Source of the DNA: Isoetes taiwanensis
Lineage: Eukaryota > Streptophyta > Lycopodiopsida > Isoetales > Isoetaceae
DNA length: 64,000 nucleotides
Assembly: GCA_021234155.1 (NCBI GenBank)
Contig: JAJEKV010000004.1
Span: 1,023,813-1,087,812, forward strand
Direction of reading: 5' to 3'
The notes below the pieces were generated by a model. It had not been told where the DNA came from and made no database searches. It saw nothing but the letters and a program-made list of their open reading frames with translations. Below, piece by piece: positions 31,304 to 42,780 of the stretch. Both the position numbers and the translations under genes were made by a program. Position 1 is the first letter of the stretch. The number at the start of each line of letters is the position of its first letter.

Positions 31304-33592
31304 CTATGGCCTACCTAGTAACAATGGATAAGTAAACCCTCCACATGCCATTCTCAATATAACATAGTCCACAAAGAAAGTTACACCAGCAATTAATGTT
31401 TTTATTCCCGTAATCAATCCCAATGGTTGTACCCTCCTTTGATCCGCCATTCTAACCACAAAATGCACTGGTGCAGGCTTAGGCAATTCTAATTTTTTCC
31501 ATATAGATTCAGGCATGATGTTCACGCCAGACCCTCCATCTATTGTGCAATTCCTTATTAAGGTTCCATTTATTTCAACATCTAGGCATGGGAACTCATG
31601 TCGGCTATTATAGGCCATCAAATTTACAATTACCTCCCTATGACTCTTTAAAGCATTGATTAATATCTTACGACAACTAGGGGCAATTTGTAGTAATTGT
31701 TTAAAGGTGAGTGAGGGTTGTTTATTTTCCATATCTTTTAAAATATCATAGGGTGACTCATTTTTCAAATTCATAACTCTCTTATACTTTTTATGAACAC
31801 CTTTATCCTTGCTTTTAGGTGGTTGTATCTCATTTATAATTTCTCTTACCGCTCTAGGTTGAGGCAATTCTTCGATTTCTTCAAACATCTCTTGTGAATC
31901 CTTCATATCCACCTCGTCATCTGACAATTGTTCCTCAAACAAATTTCGCAACTCGTTATCATCATTATGAACTAAACTTTCATTATTAACCCCTTGTTGT
32001 TCTCTCTCATTATGCAATTCCCTTTCTCTCCTTCTCAACTCCCTTGCATTACGAGTTTCTACAGCATAAGCTGGAGTACTTGGCTCTCCAACGAATATGG
32101 CCCCACTATCAATGACAACCTCTTTACCCCTATTCTTAGAAGCAGGATTTTGAATGACTTTAAGCTTATGAGGGCAATTTTCTTGGGTGTGTAACCCTTG
32201 GGTTTGACAGATTCCACATATTGGTTGGTAACCTATTGGCTTCATGGGATTTGGACATTGAGGCGCAATGTGCCCCATTTCTTGACATCTATAACATTGA
32301 ACAGGTCTTCTTCTAAACATTTGTGGTCTTGGACCCCCAGTATTGGTTTGCGGAGTTGTGTTATACACAGGAACATGTTCTCTATAATCATACATTGGTT
32401 GAACTTGGTATCCTTGATATTGGGGAGATACTAAGGCTTGAGTTTGAGGTCTTATCATCCCAACTCCCATCCCTTGACGTAATTGAAAACATTGGTCTGT
32501 TCTATGATTTGTTTTCCCACAATTTCGACAAGGAGGCTTAAATTCAGCAGGCGTTGGACATTCACTAGGAAGATGACCATACCCTTTACATTTCACACAC
32601 CACATATTTGTTCTTTCTTTAGAAATTTGTGGTTTAGACTCCAAGCCTTTTATCCAATTTAATTGTAATTCAGTCATTTGCTTAGTTAAACTCTCAATCA
32701 ATTCATCCTTAACCTTTGCAGGTTTAACATCCACAGGTTGTTCGGATTCTTTTATGGGTAAAGTTGGAATTGCATTATTTGCACCTACTTGTGTTTTACT
32801 ATAATCAATTGTACGCATCATTGAAGGAAAAGTGCCAAAAGGCATACCTGAAATGTTTGCAATTGGACTTGCCTCTATAGAAATATTTGGAACCATAGCT
32901 GGTGCAGCACCTCCCAAAACTGAAGGCATTGCCATCCCCGGATGATAATATCTTGCCATGCCAATCTTTGCTTGTTCCCAACTTGAGGCATGCTTAATAG
33001 CAGCTTCTAAAGTGGTAGGAGTTTGGCCCTTTGTAAAAAAACCAAGGTCAGGTGGTAATCCATTAGTAAAGTACCTCACTTGATCTTCTGCAGAAGGTGG
33101 AGGCTCCTTTTTCGCAACCAATCTCCTGAATCTAATCATATAACTCTGCAAACTTTCTCCCGGTAAGAGCTTAATATAATTTAATTCATCACTTACTCTT
33201 TGTGCAAACCCCACTGGTCTAAATGCAGTTAAGAACCCTTTTTTCAAGTCATCCCATGTCAAGAAAGGAGTAACATTTTTAGTAGCCCTATACCATTCCA
33301 CGGCACCATCTTGCAAGGTAGCTGGAAAGAGTCTTAGCCTCTCAGCATTCCCATCCTCCTGATTTGCCTCACTTATAGTTAAAAAGGCATGCACATGGGA
33401 GTCTGCATCAACACTCCCTAAGGCCGAAAATACAGGATATTTCATTTTTGAAGTCTTTTGTGCCATTGGAAGGAGTGTGTTAGTATTAGAAATTCCCAAG
33501 GTATTCCCTTCCTCACTACTATCCCCAGAACTTGAAGGAAGTGTGCTGCTACTACTAAATCCCACCTCTACTAACAATCTTTCTTCTTCCAA
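31304..33592 (-). CDS. Element C copy 2 gag-protease
   Basis: A 762-codon frame equivalent to the N-terminal two thirds of copy 1's long ORF: Gag domain, three CCHC knuckles, IDGGSGVNIM protease site, ending at LLGRP. The nominal start is internal, because the first ~45 codons present in copy 1 are frameshifted here around 33600 (a short change at AGCTTTCATTAATTCC versus CTCAGCTAATTCC in copy 1). The two copies differ at only scattered residues. Confidence 0.92.
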   Translation of the reverse strand: MEEERLLVEVGFSSSSTLPSSSGDSSEEGNTLGISNTNTLLPMAQKTSKMKYPVFSALGSVDADSHVHAFLTISEANQEDGNAERLRLFPATLQDGAVEWYRATKNVTPFLTWDDLKKGFLTAFRPVGFAQRVSDELNYIKLLPGESLQSYMIRFRRLVAKKEPPPSAEDQVRYFTNGLPPDLGFFTKGQTPTTLEAAIKHASSWEQAKIGMARYYHPGMAMPSVLGGAAPAMVPNISIEASPIANISGMPFGTFPSMMRTIDYSKTQVGANNAIPTLPIKESEQPVDVKPAKVKDELIESLTKQMTELQLNWIKGLESKPQISKERTNMWCVKCKGYGHLPSECPTPAEFKPPCRNCGKTNHRTDQCFQLRQGMGVGMIRPQTQALVSPQYQGYQVQPMYDYREHVPVYNTTPQTNTGGPRPQMFRRRPVQCYRCQEMGHIAPQCPNPMKPIGYQPICGICQTQGLHTQENCPHKLKVIQNPASKNRGKEVVIDSGAIFVGEPSTPAYAVETRNARELRRRERELHNEREQQGVNNESLVHNDDNELRNLFEEQLSDDEVDMKDSQEMFEEIEELPQPRAVREIINEIQPPKSKDKGVHKKYKRVMNLKNESPYDILKDMENKQPSLTFKQLLQIAPSCRKILINALKSHREVIVNLMAYNSRHEFPCLDVEINGTLIRNCTIDGGSGVNIMPESIWKKLELPKPAPVHFVVRMADQRRVQPLGLITGIKTLIAGVTFFVDYVILRMACGGFTYPLLLGRP

Positions 33593-33762
33593 AACTTGCT
33601 TTCATTAATTCCTTTCTTTTTCTCTCTCTAAGCTCTAGTCTAGCAATACGTTTGGTCTCTTGTCTAGCTATACTCTTCTCCCTCCTTTCTTCATCAAGAC
33701 CCCAATTCATTCATCAACAACGATTGCTCTAATTAATTTCTCGCAATGCCCCCCAAAAAATA

Positions 33763-34307
33763 TGTCGCGCAGACACGAAACCCAAGGTTCAAAGAACGAT
33801 GTGTTGATGAAATGATAAGTAACAAGGGAAAATGAAGAGTTAGGTTGAGCCAGTGCGAGGAGGTTTTGACGATGAAGCAGTGTTGTTAAAAAATCCCGTT
33901 TTTAACCATAGAGTACTTCTTAAAAAACCCCTATGTTTTCTAAACGTTTGCAACCATCGGGGGTTATCAAAAAATGTAAAAAAAAAAACCATTACTAATG
34001 CCTCGAATGACTTTCATTTAGATTTTCTAGTCTAGCAAACAAGATTTTGGAACTATGAGCGGCCGCATGCATGTAGAACCAGGGTTTTGGTTTTTTGCTC
34101 AATGAAAGAAAGGTTTTTACTGCACCATGTAAACCAGGAAACAGTTCTTGCGCCAATCCAAAACCAGTCGACCAAGGTAACTTTTCCATTCTTCTTCTTT
34201 TACAACTAATTTTATTTCGATTCTTTTTTTTCTATATTGCTTCTGAAGATCTTACTGCCATAAGTGATAAATAGAAGCAGGAAGTGAACCAAAACCGTTC
34301 CAAAGGT
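33763..34307 (-). repeat. Element C, third LTR, truncated inside the MITE
   Basis: Starts TGTCGCGCAG like the other two and runs into the same MITE at 33878. It stops at about 34307, where the sequence switches abruptly to element B leader. The MITE copy has the same site and the same left duplication (CGATGAAG) as the middle LTR, but lacks a ~20-bp internal microduplication present there. Over 2 kb of LTR, the end of B's LTR and B's primer site are missing beyond this junction. Confidence 0.85.
33878..34307. mobile_element. hAT-like MITE, truncated second copy
   Basis: The first ~430 bp of the MITE at 24693-25350, in the identical position of the LTR. Its right terminal repeat and target duplication are lost at the 34307 junction. 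Confidence 0.85.
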
Positions 34308-34345
34308 CTGTCCGAAACTTCACGCCTGAAGAACTTCTTTCCCAG

Positions 34346-36316
34346 ATGGCGTCTCGCTTGGAGCGTCATCAGCGACGGGAAGTTGTTCGTGATATGTATG
34401 GATCTGCTTATGACATTGAGGGAGGCCACATTCGGTCTAGGGCTCAGTCGGCGCCACCCACCCCTCATGTCCTGTCTCGTCCAAATTCCCCACCTCAAGC
34501 GTGCAAACATTGCTCACAGCCTCAGTCACCTCATCACTATCAGGAGCCCTATCAGGCTCAACCTTCTCAACCTTACTTTCATACCCCCGAACATGCTTAC
34601 ATCCATCATTCTTCTGGCCATACGCCTCTGCCTTCACAACCATCATCTCCACCGGGAGGGCAGGGATATCCACATGTCTCTTTTGCGCCTCCCCAGGACT
34701 TTCCCTTCCCTTCATTTCCCACCGCTCTTCCTGTTTACAACCTTACCGACCTCAAAACCAATGCTCAGGCACCTTCAGTACCTCCCCCGCAGTCACCCCT
34801 TCATCAGGGTCCTTCAGGCACCATTCCACCTCCAACTCCACCTCAATATAATCCCTATCCAGTTCCTGTCCAGCCCAGCACTTTCACTTCTACCTTTCAG
34901 ACCCTTAAGCTGACTTATCCAACCTTTGGCAACACGAAAGGCAAACCATTAGACCAAAGTGCTCAGGCCCATATGGAAGAATTTGAGGCTCTGGCTGTCC
35001 TAAATGGTCATGCGCAACCTCAACTGAAATTCCACATCTTTTCCACCACCTTTGCGTGGCTCTCCTCATCAATGGCTCAGGTGTCCAACAAAAGCCACTT
35101 TGAAACAAGATTGGTCGAAATGAGAACTTTTCTTTCTCACTATGGGACCACGGATGATGATCAACTTCATCTCAAGCAACTCAATGACCTTCAACAAGAG
35201 CCCGCGGAGTCCGCCTCCGGGATTTTTGCGGATCGTCTTCACATTACGCTCGGCAAACTCAAGAAGTACCCCACACGCGAGCCGGATCTTGGTCTGGTTT
35301 CTCCAAGGACTTCCTCCGGCTATCCGACTCATGGCCCGAATACACCGCGTCCAGAAGACTTTGGAGCGGGGCTATCGACCTAGTCAATCACTTTCGATCA
35401 ATGTTTCCTCCCCGTGGCGTGGCTCTTCGGGGAGCTTCCTTTCATTCCACTGTCATGGTTCCACGCAGGCGGTGTCCAGCCTCAACACGCCAAATCAGCG
35501 GCCTTGATCGGATCTGGTGCCATATGCGCAAATATCAAGGCCACTTGGCGAATGAGTGCAACTCCACCAATGGCCGCCTCATTGCAAAAGATGCAACATG
35601 TGCAATCATGCCACGGAAGAGTGCACTCGCGCTCTCATCCAACACCTTTCCGCAACAAACTGGTTTATCAAGTGCAAACAACAACTCAGCAACAATCGCA
35701 CTATCAGCAGCCACCACTGCAGGCGCAACCCAATCAACTCTATCGACCAACAGGGCAACAACGGGGACCCAACACACGCCCTCCTTTTGATCCTTCTAAA
35801 GCTTCGGTGTTATCCTTTGTCAAGAATGGGGTCATACCACCATGGCGTGTCCTCAACTTCCACAAGTTCAGGTGCAGCTTTCTGGCACCAATCAGACCAC
35901 ATCGGTCCGCCTCACGGCTTACCAACTCTGGATTGCCAACGGCAAACAAGGCCCGCGTCTGTCGCCCGGAAGCCACCTCGCGGCGCCTCGGCAATCACGC
36001 TATCAACCAGCTCACGCCAATCAACCTCGGATGGATCAACAAGCACGGGGAAGAAATTTTTCGGGCTCTTAATCCTCCAGTCCAGCCGTCAAATTGGGTT
36101 GGTTTGGTTTCACGCCAGACCAGGGCGTCACGTCCCTTAACCATTATTCCTAATGGCACGCAACCTGCCTTTGCAGTCGACACCATTCCTCATGAAGACG
36201 AAAAAAAGGTTCACTTTGCACCTGACTTGGAGAAACTTATGCCGCATGTCATGCCTAAAGTTCGCCAAAGCATTCGAACCTCATGCAAGGCTGGCGAAGG
36301 CCGCCGCGTTGGCTAA
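34346..36316 (+). CDS. Element B gag and nucleocapsid (frameshifted)
   Basis: The first frame (34346-35383, 345 codons) starts at a good Met, has a long Pro/Gln/His/Ser-rich region (residues 20-190) and then a Gag-like helical region (AHMEEFEALAVLNGHAQPQL, SHFETRLVEMRTFLSHYGTT). Frame is lost near 35300 and continues in the other plus frames to about 36316. A CCHC knuckle is seen at about 35580 (CKRCNMCNHATEEC). A preceding one near 35520 reads C-x2-R-x4-H-x4-C, i.e. the second Cys is Arg (CGC). No downstream Gag in this window is similar, so B is a separate family from A and C. Confidence 0.8.
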
Positions 36317-36659
36317 TGTTCATGCCACCACTAGAGCTCAACAAAGACAAGAAACACCTTCCACGTCTCAACCTCCACGCTCTCAGCCATATCCAAATAT
36401 AGCTGCAGAGGTTGACCTACTCAAAGAAGTTGTTGCTTCATTACCACGCACTCCAGCACCTGTGGATCCAGCGGATCCTTTTTCTCATGTGCCTCTGGAA
36501 CTCCAAGAGGAGCTAGCCAAAATCAAAATTCCTTTAAGTTTGGCTACAATTTTGAAACTCTGTCCTGCTCTCAAGGACCGCCACCACTCCCCATTGTTTT
36601 TGGTTGGGGCTGTTGCTACCTCTACACCCACGGTCCATGCCACGGTGGGTAATCAACAA

Positions 36660-36890
36660 GTCAACCATGTTCAAATTGGCCGGAGGTAGCGCAGTTAATC
36701 TCATCACGGATAAACTCCGCAAAACAAATGGGCATCAAACAACTCTATCGTGCCCCATATGACATCAAATTGGCTAATGGCCATATCCGCGAGACCTCAA
36801 AGGCGTCCACGCCTCTTCTTCACATCAACATTGGTGATCTCCGATTCCCCTTGGAATTTGGTGTTTGGAAGGAGAAGATCCGGTGATTAT
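36660..36890 (+). CDS. Element B protease region
   Basis: Translated in pieces, this stretch shows GGSAVNLITDKLRKT followed by a segment akin to IKLANGHIRETSKASTPLL. It resembles the aspartic protease region of OTA-type gypsy elements (compare GGSGVNIMP in element C). Frame changes occur within it. It sits between the nucleocapsid and RT, as expected. Confidence 0.6.
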
Positions 36891-37619
36891 GAAATGTTGG
36901 TCGTGGACCTTTTCTCCGCCAGGGCCAAGAGTATCCATTCTTGGGCCCGCGGATCGGTTAGTCATCAACGATGGTCACCTCAATGCCACCATGGACTTGG
37001 AAACAGGCAAGATCATTTACGTTGACCATCTTTGAACCCTCTCTCTCCGACCGCAGTTAGGAAGCTCAAAATATCTATCAAGTTCGGGCTCCACTGCGAG
37101 TGCGCCTTTGTCATCCTACCCCGAATATCTTGATCCTTGGGGAGAAATGACTCTTGATCGGGACCGGCTGTGGCTGCTTTGCTTGACCCTTACGGCTCCT
37201 TGCAATCGAATCCAATGTGTTGATCATTTTTCGGATCTTTGAACCTCCTGCGCAGCTCTGTAGATGTACACGCCGTCATGAAGCAACCTGCAGCTGATGA
37301 AACTCGGCAACCTCTCTTTTTCACCACGCAGAGTGCCACACATCCTGTCATGCTTCAACCTCCTGCTCATATTGTCGGGACCGCGGAAGTTATCCCCATA
37401 TTCAGACTCACGAAGTCGAGATTGTGGGCGTAGGCAACAATCACCTGTCTGCATTCTTTGCCCATCTTCCGACACCCTATCGTAATAGGGCCGCCAAGCT
37501 CTTCAAAAGTTCAAACATATTTTTACGCACGGAGCTACGAGAGATCTTGGGGAATCAACAAAACCTTGGGGAACTCACCATTCCTACCAAGTCCGATGCC
37601 GCGTCTGTGTATAGCAACG

Positions 37620-38330
37620 GCGATGCAGGCTCAACCCCAATTACCGTGATCGCGTCAAGGCGGAAATTGACAAACTCCTTGCTGCAGGTTTGATCTATGA
37701 GGTCAAACATTCTGAATGGGTGAGCCCCATCGTCATTGCACTCAAACACAATGGTAAGATCCGCATTTGCGTGGACTACCGAAAACTCAATCAAGCCACG
37801 GAGCGTGATCATTTTCCACTTCCCTTCACGGACCGGGTTACGGAAGGGTTCTTGGCCATGAGATGTACTCCTTCATGGATGGTTTTTCTGGCTACAATCA
37901 GATCTCAATCAAAGAATCTGATCAACTCAAGACTACTTTCACCACCCCGTGGGGCACTTTTGCCTACAAGGTAGTTCCTTTTGGATTATCAAACTCTCCA
38001 TCAACATTTCAACGCATCATGCTCTCAGTTTTTCATGATTTTATGAAGGAAAATCCCTTCTTGCAAATTTTTCAAGATGACTTCTCTGCCTACAGTTCCA
38101 TGGCTGACCATTTGGATAAGTTGGAACTCGTCTTTCAGAAATGTGATGAGTCCGGCATCAGTCTCAATACCGAGAAATGCACCTTTTGCGTCACTTCCGG
38201 TGTTCTGTTGGGACACGTTTCGATAAAAGCGGTATCACCACGGATCCTGCCAAAATCGAGTTATTGTGCTCAAAGCTCAAGCACCAACCAATATCAAGGA
38301 GACACGCTCTTTTACGGGTAAAGGTCAATT
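37620..38330 (+). CDS. Element B reverse transcriptase (frameshifted)
   Basis: RT motifs lie in two frames. 37690-37860 has SEWVSPIVIALKHNGKIRICVDYRKLNQ. 37863-38321 has YSFMDGFSGYNQISI, VVPFGLSNSPSTFQRIM and the polymerase box IFQDDFSAYS (both Asp kept), then ISLNTEKCTFCVTSGVLLGHV. The order and spacing are those of Ty3/gypsy RT. The region between 36900 and 37620, where the RT N-terminus should begin, is scrambled between frames. Confidence 0.88.
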
Positions 38331-38900
38331 ATTACTCCACCTTCATTCACGGACTTGCGGCCATTGCGGATCCATTCATAAACTCACGGGTGATGAATCC
38401 ACGGGCTTGGAATTCCCAGGCGGATCTTTGCTTCCAACAGTTGAAGCTCTTGCTTACTCGGGCCCCGGTTCTTGTTCCTCCTCAATGGGAAAAGCCCTTT
38501 CATGTTCATGTCGATGTCTCCGGCGTTTGCTATTGGGCTGTTCTTTCTCAAGAATATGATGAGCACAGCGACAAACCAAAATGGAATCGCCCGGTAGTAA
38601 ACTCAATTACTGGCGGCGCAACTACTCGCCACCGAAGCGTGAAGCCTTGGGTTTAATTTTATGTGTCCAACGCTTCCGTCACTATCTTTTTTGGGCGGTC
38701 GGATCAAATTCTTTGTTGACCACCAAGCACTTCTTTATTTGATCAACAAATCCACCCCACCGGGCGCATTGCTCGTTGGGTCCTCATTCGCAAGAATTTG
38801 CACCTTTTGAAATTGTTCACAAGGCGGGGCAAATCTCATGTTGTTCCGGATTATCTTTCACGCATCCACCGGGATGATCCCTCCACTTTGAGTCTCGGGC
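38330..38900 (+). CDS. Element B RNase H region (frameshifted)
   Basis: The frame ending at 38656 has FHVHVDVSGVCYWAVLSQEYDE, the RNase H start (first Asp in VHVD), preceded by the RT connection (YYSTFIHGLAAIADP). Further 3' pieces in other frames to about 38900 resemble the rest of RNase H (FFVDHQALLYLINKS-like and DYLSRIH), but a single clean frame is not available. Confidence 0.7.
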
Positions 38901-39180
38901 GCCTTTCCCGGCGCTCAACTCTTTACGGTCACGGCAACACCACATTGGTTCCATGACTTTCAGCAATATCTCCTCCTCGAGCTCTTCCACCCGAGGGCGC
39001 CCGCGCTCTCTCTCACGCCAAGCGACAATCCCGGCGACATCAATTTCTCCATGAGGTCCGTGACTATACCATGGTTGCCGGCCATCTTTACAAAAGGGTA
39101 AGGATCCGCCCTTCAGACGGCCGTTGTGTTCTCCCTCATGAGGTCCCGGATATTGTTCGAGAAGCCCATGAAGGGGCTCG

Positions 39181-40310
39181 GTGGTGGTCATTTTCATGGT
39201 GACACCACGGCCGCGCAAAATCCTTTCTTGCCGGTTATTTTTGGCCCACGCTCTTCAAAGGCGCTCGCCCGCGCCCGCCGCGTGTGATGCTTGTCGGCGT
39301 GTGGGGGACGGCCCACGGCCCGTGGCGGCTCTTCCCTTGGCCGGCCGCCACGCCACTTCCCTTCAGCAAATGGGGAATGGATTTTGTGGGACCCATAGAT
39401 CCTCCTGCGCGGCACACCCATGCCCGCTACATTACAGTTCTCACCGACTATGCTGCAAATGGGCGGAAGCTTGCGCACTTCCAGACAACACTGCGGCAAG
39501 CACAGTCAAGGTCATTTATCAACAAATCATCACGCGATTTGGCTGCCCCACGGAGCTGGTCAGTGATCGTGGTGTCCATTTCATCAATCATACCATTAAG
39601 GAGCTGACGGATTATCTCCTGATACATCATCACAAGAGCACACCTTACTATCCTCAAGGGAATGGTTTGGCAGAGAGCACCAACAAAACTCTGGTCACAA
39701 TTCTCAAGAAAATTTGTGACGCTTCTCATACCGACCGGCAAAAACAAAGCTTCCCTCTTGTTCTTTGGGCTTACAATACTTGTTTCAAAATAGCTACTGG
39801 TCACACTCCTTTCAAATTGGTTTATGGTCAAGAAGCTCTCATGCCGTTTTGAATACATCCTTCCAACTCTCTGTTTTTTCAACGGCTCTGACCCATAATC
39901 CGCTTCTTTGCACTCAAAGAAAGGGTTTATCAATTGGAACAGTTGGATGAACTTAGGCGTGATGCTTATGTTCGTGTTCTTCATGGACAACGATTGCAGA
40001 AATCATTGCATGACAAAAGACTTAAGACAAAAACATTCAAAGAAGAAGATTTGGTTCTTCTTTATGATTCTCGGTACAAAAATTTTCCCGTAAGCTAAAG
40101 TTTACTTGGCTTGGCCCTTATCAAATTGTTCAAGTGGTGCAACCCAAATAGTTTCCAGTGGGTGAGTTAGATGGAACTCCATTACCTACAACGGTTAATG
40201 GCTTTTCGCCTCAAAACATTTCATACCACGAGCGTGAAAATCAACAAGCGGATGTTGTTCGGACACAAACACAACGGATAGTGACTAAACCCGGTGGCAT
40301 ATTTATATTA
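39181..40310 (+). CDS. Element B integrase (frameshifted)
   Basis: The 223-codon frame 39181-39852 covers the integrase core: IITRFGCPTELVSDRGVHFIN (second Asp), STPYYPQGNGLAESTNKTL (Glu) and VLWAYNTCFKIATGHTPFKLVYGQEALMPF. The upstream zinc region and first Asp (MGMDFVGPIDPPARHTH in a neighbouring frame, about 39360-39430) are broken in GC-rich sequence. After 39852 the C-terminal region continues in another frame (QLEQLDELRRDAYV, FKEEDLVLLYDSRY) to about 40100. No chromodomain was seen. Confidence 0.85.
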
Positions 40311-41188
40311 TAGGTGAAATTTTTTACAAAATGTGGAGCGCGACCCGGCTATTTCCGCTATGGGCGCGCCTATATACAAAAAAGACTCGAGCCCTATCTA
40401 CTATGTCCTAAGGAGAACACCCTCTACTCGGGGTTGGGGCGAGAGGTATCACGCGAGATGTGGTACCGGTTGTGCTCGGGGTCCCAACAGCAGTGCGCGA
40501 GAATCACCTCCATCCCGTTGGTGTGGGGATGCGGCATGCTCAGCCATCTTGCCGGCACACCACCCGTCCATAGCAATGCCCGCGATTGTGGCACCACGAA
40601 GGTTCGACAGTCCATTTTGCACGTAATCCACTCCGAGGCGGTTGGGCGGCATAGTGCATTTGTCATGCAAACCGGCCAGCGAACATCACGGCGCCATCGG
40701 ATGTCTTCGCTTCCTCCGGTTCGTCTTATATAGCCAACCGAAGAACTCCTTTGTCGGCGTGGACCAATCAGAAAATTAAGCCAACGTGGTTGCAATGCAA
40801 AATTTGTTTCTAAAATGAGAATCTTTTCTCCCGCCGCATATCTAGCCATGGTACCTTCTGACACATTCATTTTAATGATATACCACTTCGAGTTGCCAGC
40901 ATTAAATGCCATTCTATCTTTTCATCTGATCATTCCTTTACGTCTCATCGCCACCGTTCATTGCTTCTCCCTTTACCATTTGGGGACACAGCCAAATTTT
41001 TGCCTCTCAAATCCCCTCCTTGGCATCTTTCGACACCTGGCATCATCAATGGTTGAAGGTTCGCCCTCATCATGCCCCTTCGCCTCCACTTGCGCGCCCT
41101 AAACCTTTTCGTCTATCTGCGCCTTCGTCTCCTGTTCTTTGCTCTCCGCCTTCTCCAGACAGTTCTTTCTGTTCCGACACTCTTCGCC
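40311..41188 (+). promoter_or_regulatory. Element B post-integrase spacer with promoter-like features
   Basis: About 880 bp without a protein-like plus-strand ORF, between integrase and the extra coding block. It contains CTTATATAGCC near 40725, a good plant TATA-like sequence, and then a C/T-rich leader-like stretch leading to GCCATGG at 41189. That would fit a second promoter driving the extra block, but initiation is not shown by sequence alone. A 162-codon antisense ORF (40424-40912) is probably incidental. Confidence 0.35.
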
Positions 41189-42274
41189 ATGGCTGCCCCC
41201 AAACTTCCTACACTTCAAGCTTACGCTCCCGGGGGGCCAGCGACTCTTTTGGTCTCAGATCCTTCTCGGCGCCCACCTTTCGTGAAGCCCTTCTTGGTCA
41301 AGTCGGAAGTCGCGGAGCATACAAACTTCTGAAATTCTTGCAAATGGAGCTCCGCCCCCAATCGGAGCAATTGCGTGTTCATCGCTCATATCGTCAACAG
41401 CCCGGAAGGATTTGCTACGGTGGTCGATGGCACCACCATTTTACTTACTCAGCATTTGAAAACTGAGGTATTCCGTATTCCTTTGCAAAAACCTTCTGTC
41501 TCTTGGGCTGCTTTACAGGACATGGACGTCATTCAGTTTGGTGCTCCTGCTTATCAAGCTAACCAGCATCGCCTCACCAATATTGCAAAGTCACATGACA
41601 CTTTTGTGAAGTTTCTGTGGCGCAAGTTGCTTGGGTATTCCATCAAGAACACCCATATTAATAAGCCGTTCTATAATATGGTCATCACTGCCATTCACTC
41701 TAATTTGCATGTCGATTGGCCTCAGCTTTTATTCTACCGCCTTCTTCAAGAAGTAGACCGCATTCGGGCTACCCCCTCCTCTGTCTCTGAAATTTCCGTG
41801 GGTGGCCATCTTCAGACCCTCATTCGTCATTATCTTCCTGTTCTTGTGAGCCCTTCCACTTCCCATACCTCCACTCAGCGCTCTCTGCATTCCCAGCGTC
41901 CAACCCAACAGGCAGTACCTTCCCGCCAGACTTCCCCTGATCATGTTCAACACCAGACCACGCATGTTACTATATCCTCTTCCTCCTCTGAAGCCACGCC
42001 TTCCCATTCCCGTCATGCCTCTCAACAATCTCCGGACCGAGCGGCACGGGGGCCTGTGCCTCCACATCCTCGGCGGCTCTGTACCAATTCCGGCAAGATG
42101 TTCAAAGCCGCCATGCGCCTACAAGCATCACAGGAGGCTCTCATGAATGGTGTTCAGCGTCCCCGAGGCTTCCGATCTTTGTTCAAAGAGACCTTCAGTC
42201 GCCCTTTGCCCATGTTCAAACTTTGGAGGCCCAACTTCAAGAAAAGCACGAGGCTCTCTTCCAGGCCCGTATAG
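41189..42274 (+). CDS. Element B extra ORF, N-terminal part (unknown)
   Basis: Coding continues after integrase. The first frame starts at ATG 41189 in a good context (GCCATGGC) with MAAPKLPTLQAYAPGG and stops at 41332. After a frame change it resumes, open from about 41375 to 42274. That part includes SHDTFVKFLWRKLLGYSIKN and YNMVITAIHSNLHVDWPQLL, then a long Ser/Thr/His/Pro/Gln linker (~residues 150-240). The folded part is vaguely reminiscent of the 'putative plant transposon protein' regions carried by Athila/Tat elements, but I cannot assign it. Confidence 0.55.
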
Positions 42275-42780
42275 ATCTCAAAAGTGCTCAGGATCAGACC
42301 AGCCTACTTACAGATCAGCAGGCTCAGCTCCAAACCCACATTCAGGACTTATTGGAACAAAACAAGTCCAAAGATACCCTCCTGGGTGACAAGGAGAAAG
42401 ACATTGCTAAGCTCCACACCTTGTACTCAGAGCTTTGTGACAATTACAGCACTCAAGTTCAAAACCTCACTGAGCGTGACGCTTGACTCACCTCCCTTGA
42501 AGCTCAGCTTTCCACGCTGACCAGTCAGTTAACGTCCCTCCAGACTCAGCTTTTGGAGGCTCAGAAACAAAAGGTCCTCGATGACGCAGAGATTGCCACG
42601 CTTCGCCTCAATACTCCCGGGCAATCCTCTTCACATGCCACGCTTCCTGGTAAACGGGTCCGTGATCAGTCCCGTCTTTTGTTAGAAAAGGAGCATCGGA
42701 TCCGTGACCTTGAACATCAGCTCCAAAGAAGCGGTTCAATCTGGCCGACGAAGCCCAACACAAACGAGGGGATATATTGA
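42147..42780 (+). CDS. Element B extra ORF, coiled-coil part
   Basis: In the frame at 42223-42486, and after an in-frame TGA at 42484-42486 again at 42487-42780, the translation is a heptad-rich coiled coil (MEAQLQEKHEALFQARIDLK, LLEQNKSKDTLLGDKEKDIA, LQTQLLEAQKQKVLDDAEIA). Gln, Leu, Glu and Lys dominate. It links the N-terminal block and the next globular block. A long coiled coil downstream of integrase is not a standard gypsy polyprotein component. Confidence 0.6.

Noticed and set aside
40424-40912. 162-codon antisense ORF in element B's spacer
   Set aside because: No recognisable domain and GC-rich sequence that leaves frames open by chance; not repeated elsewhere in the window.
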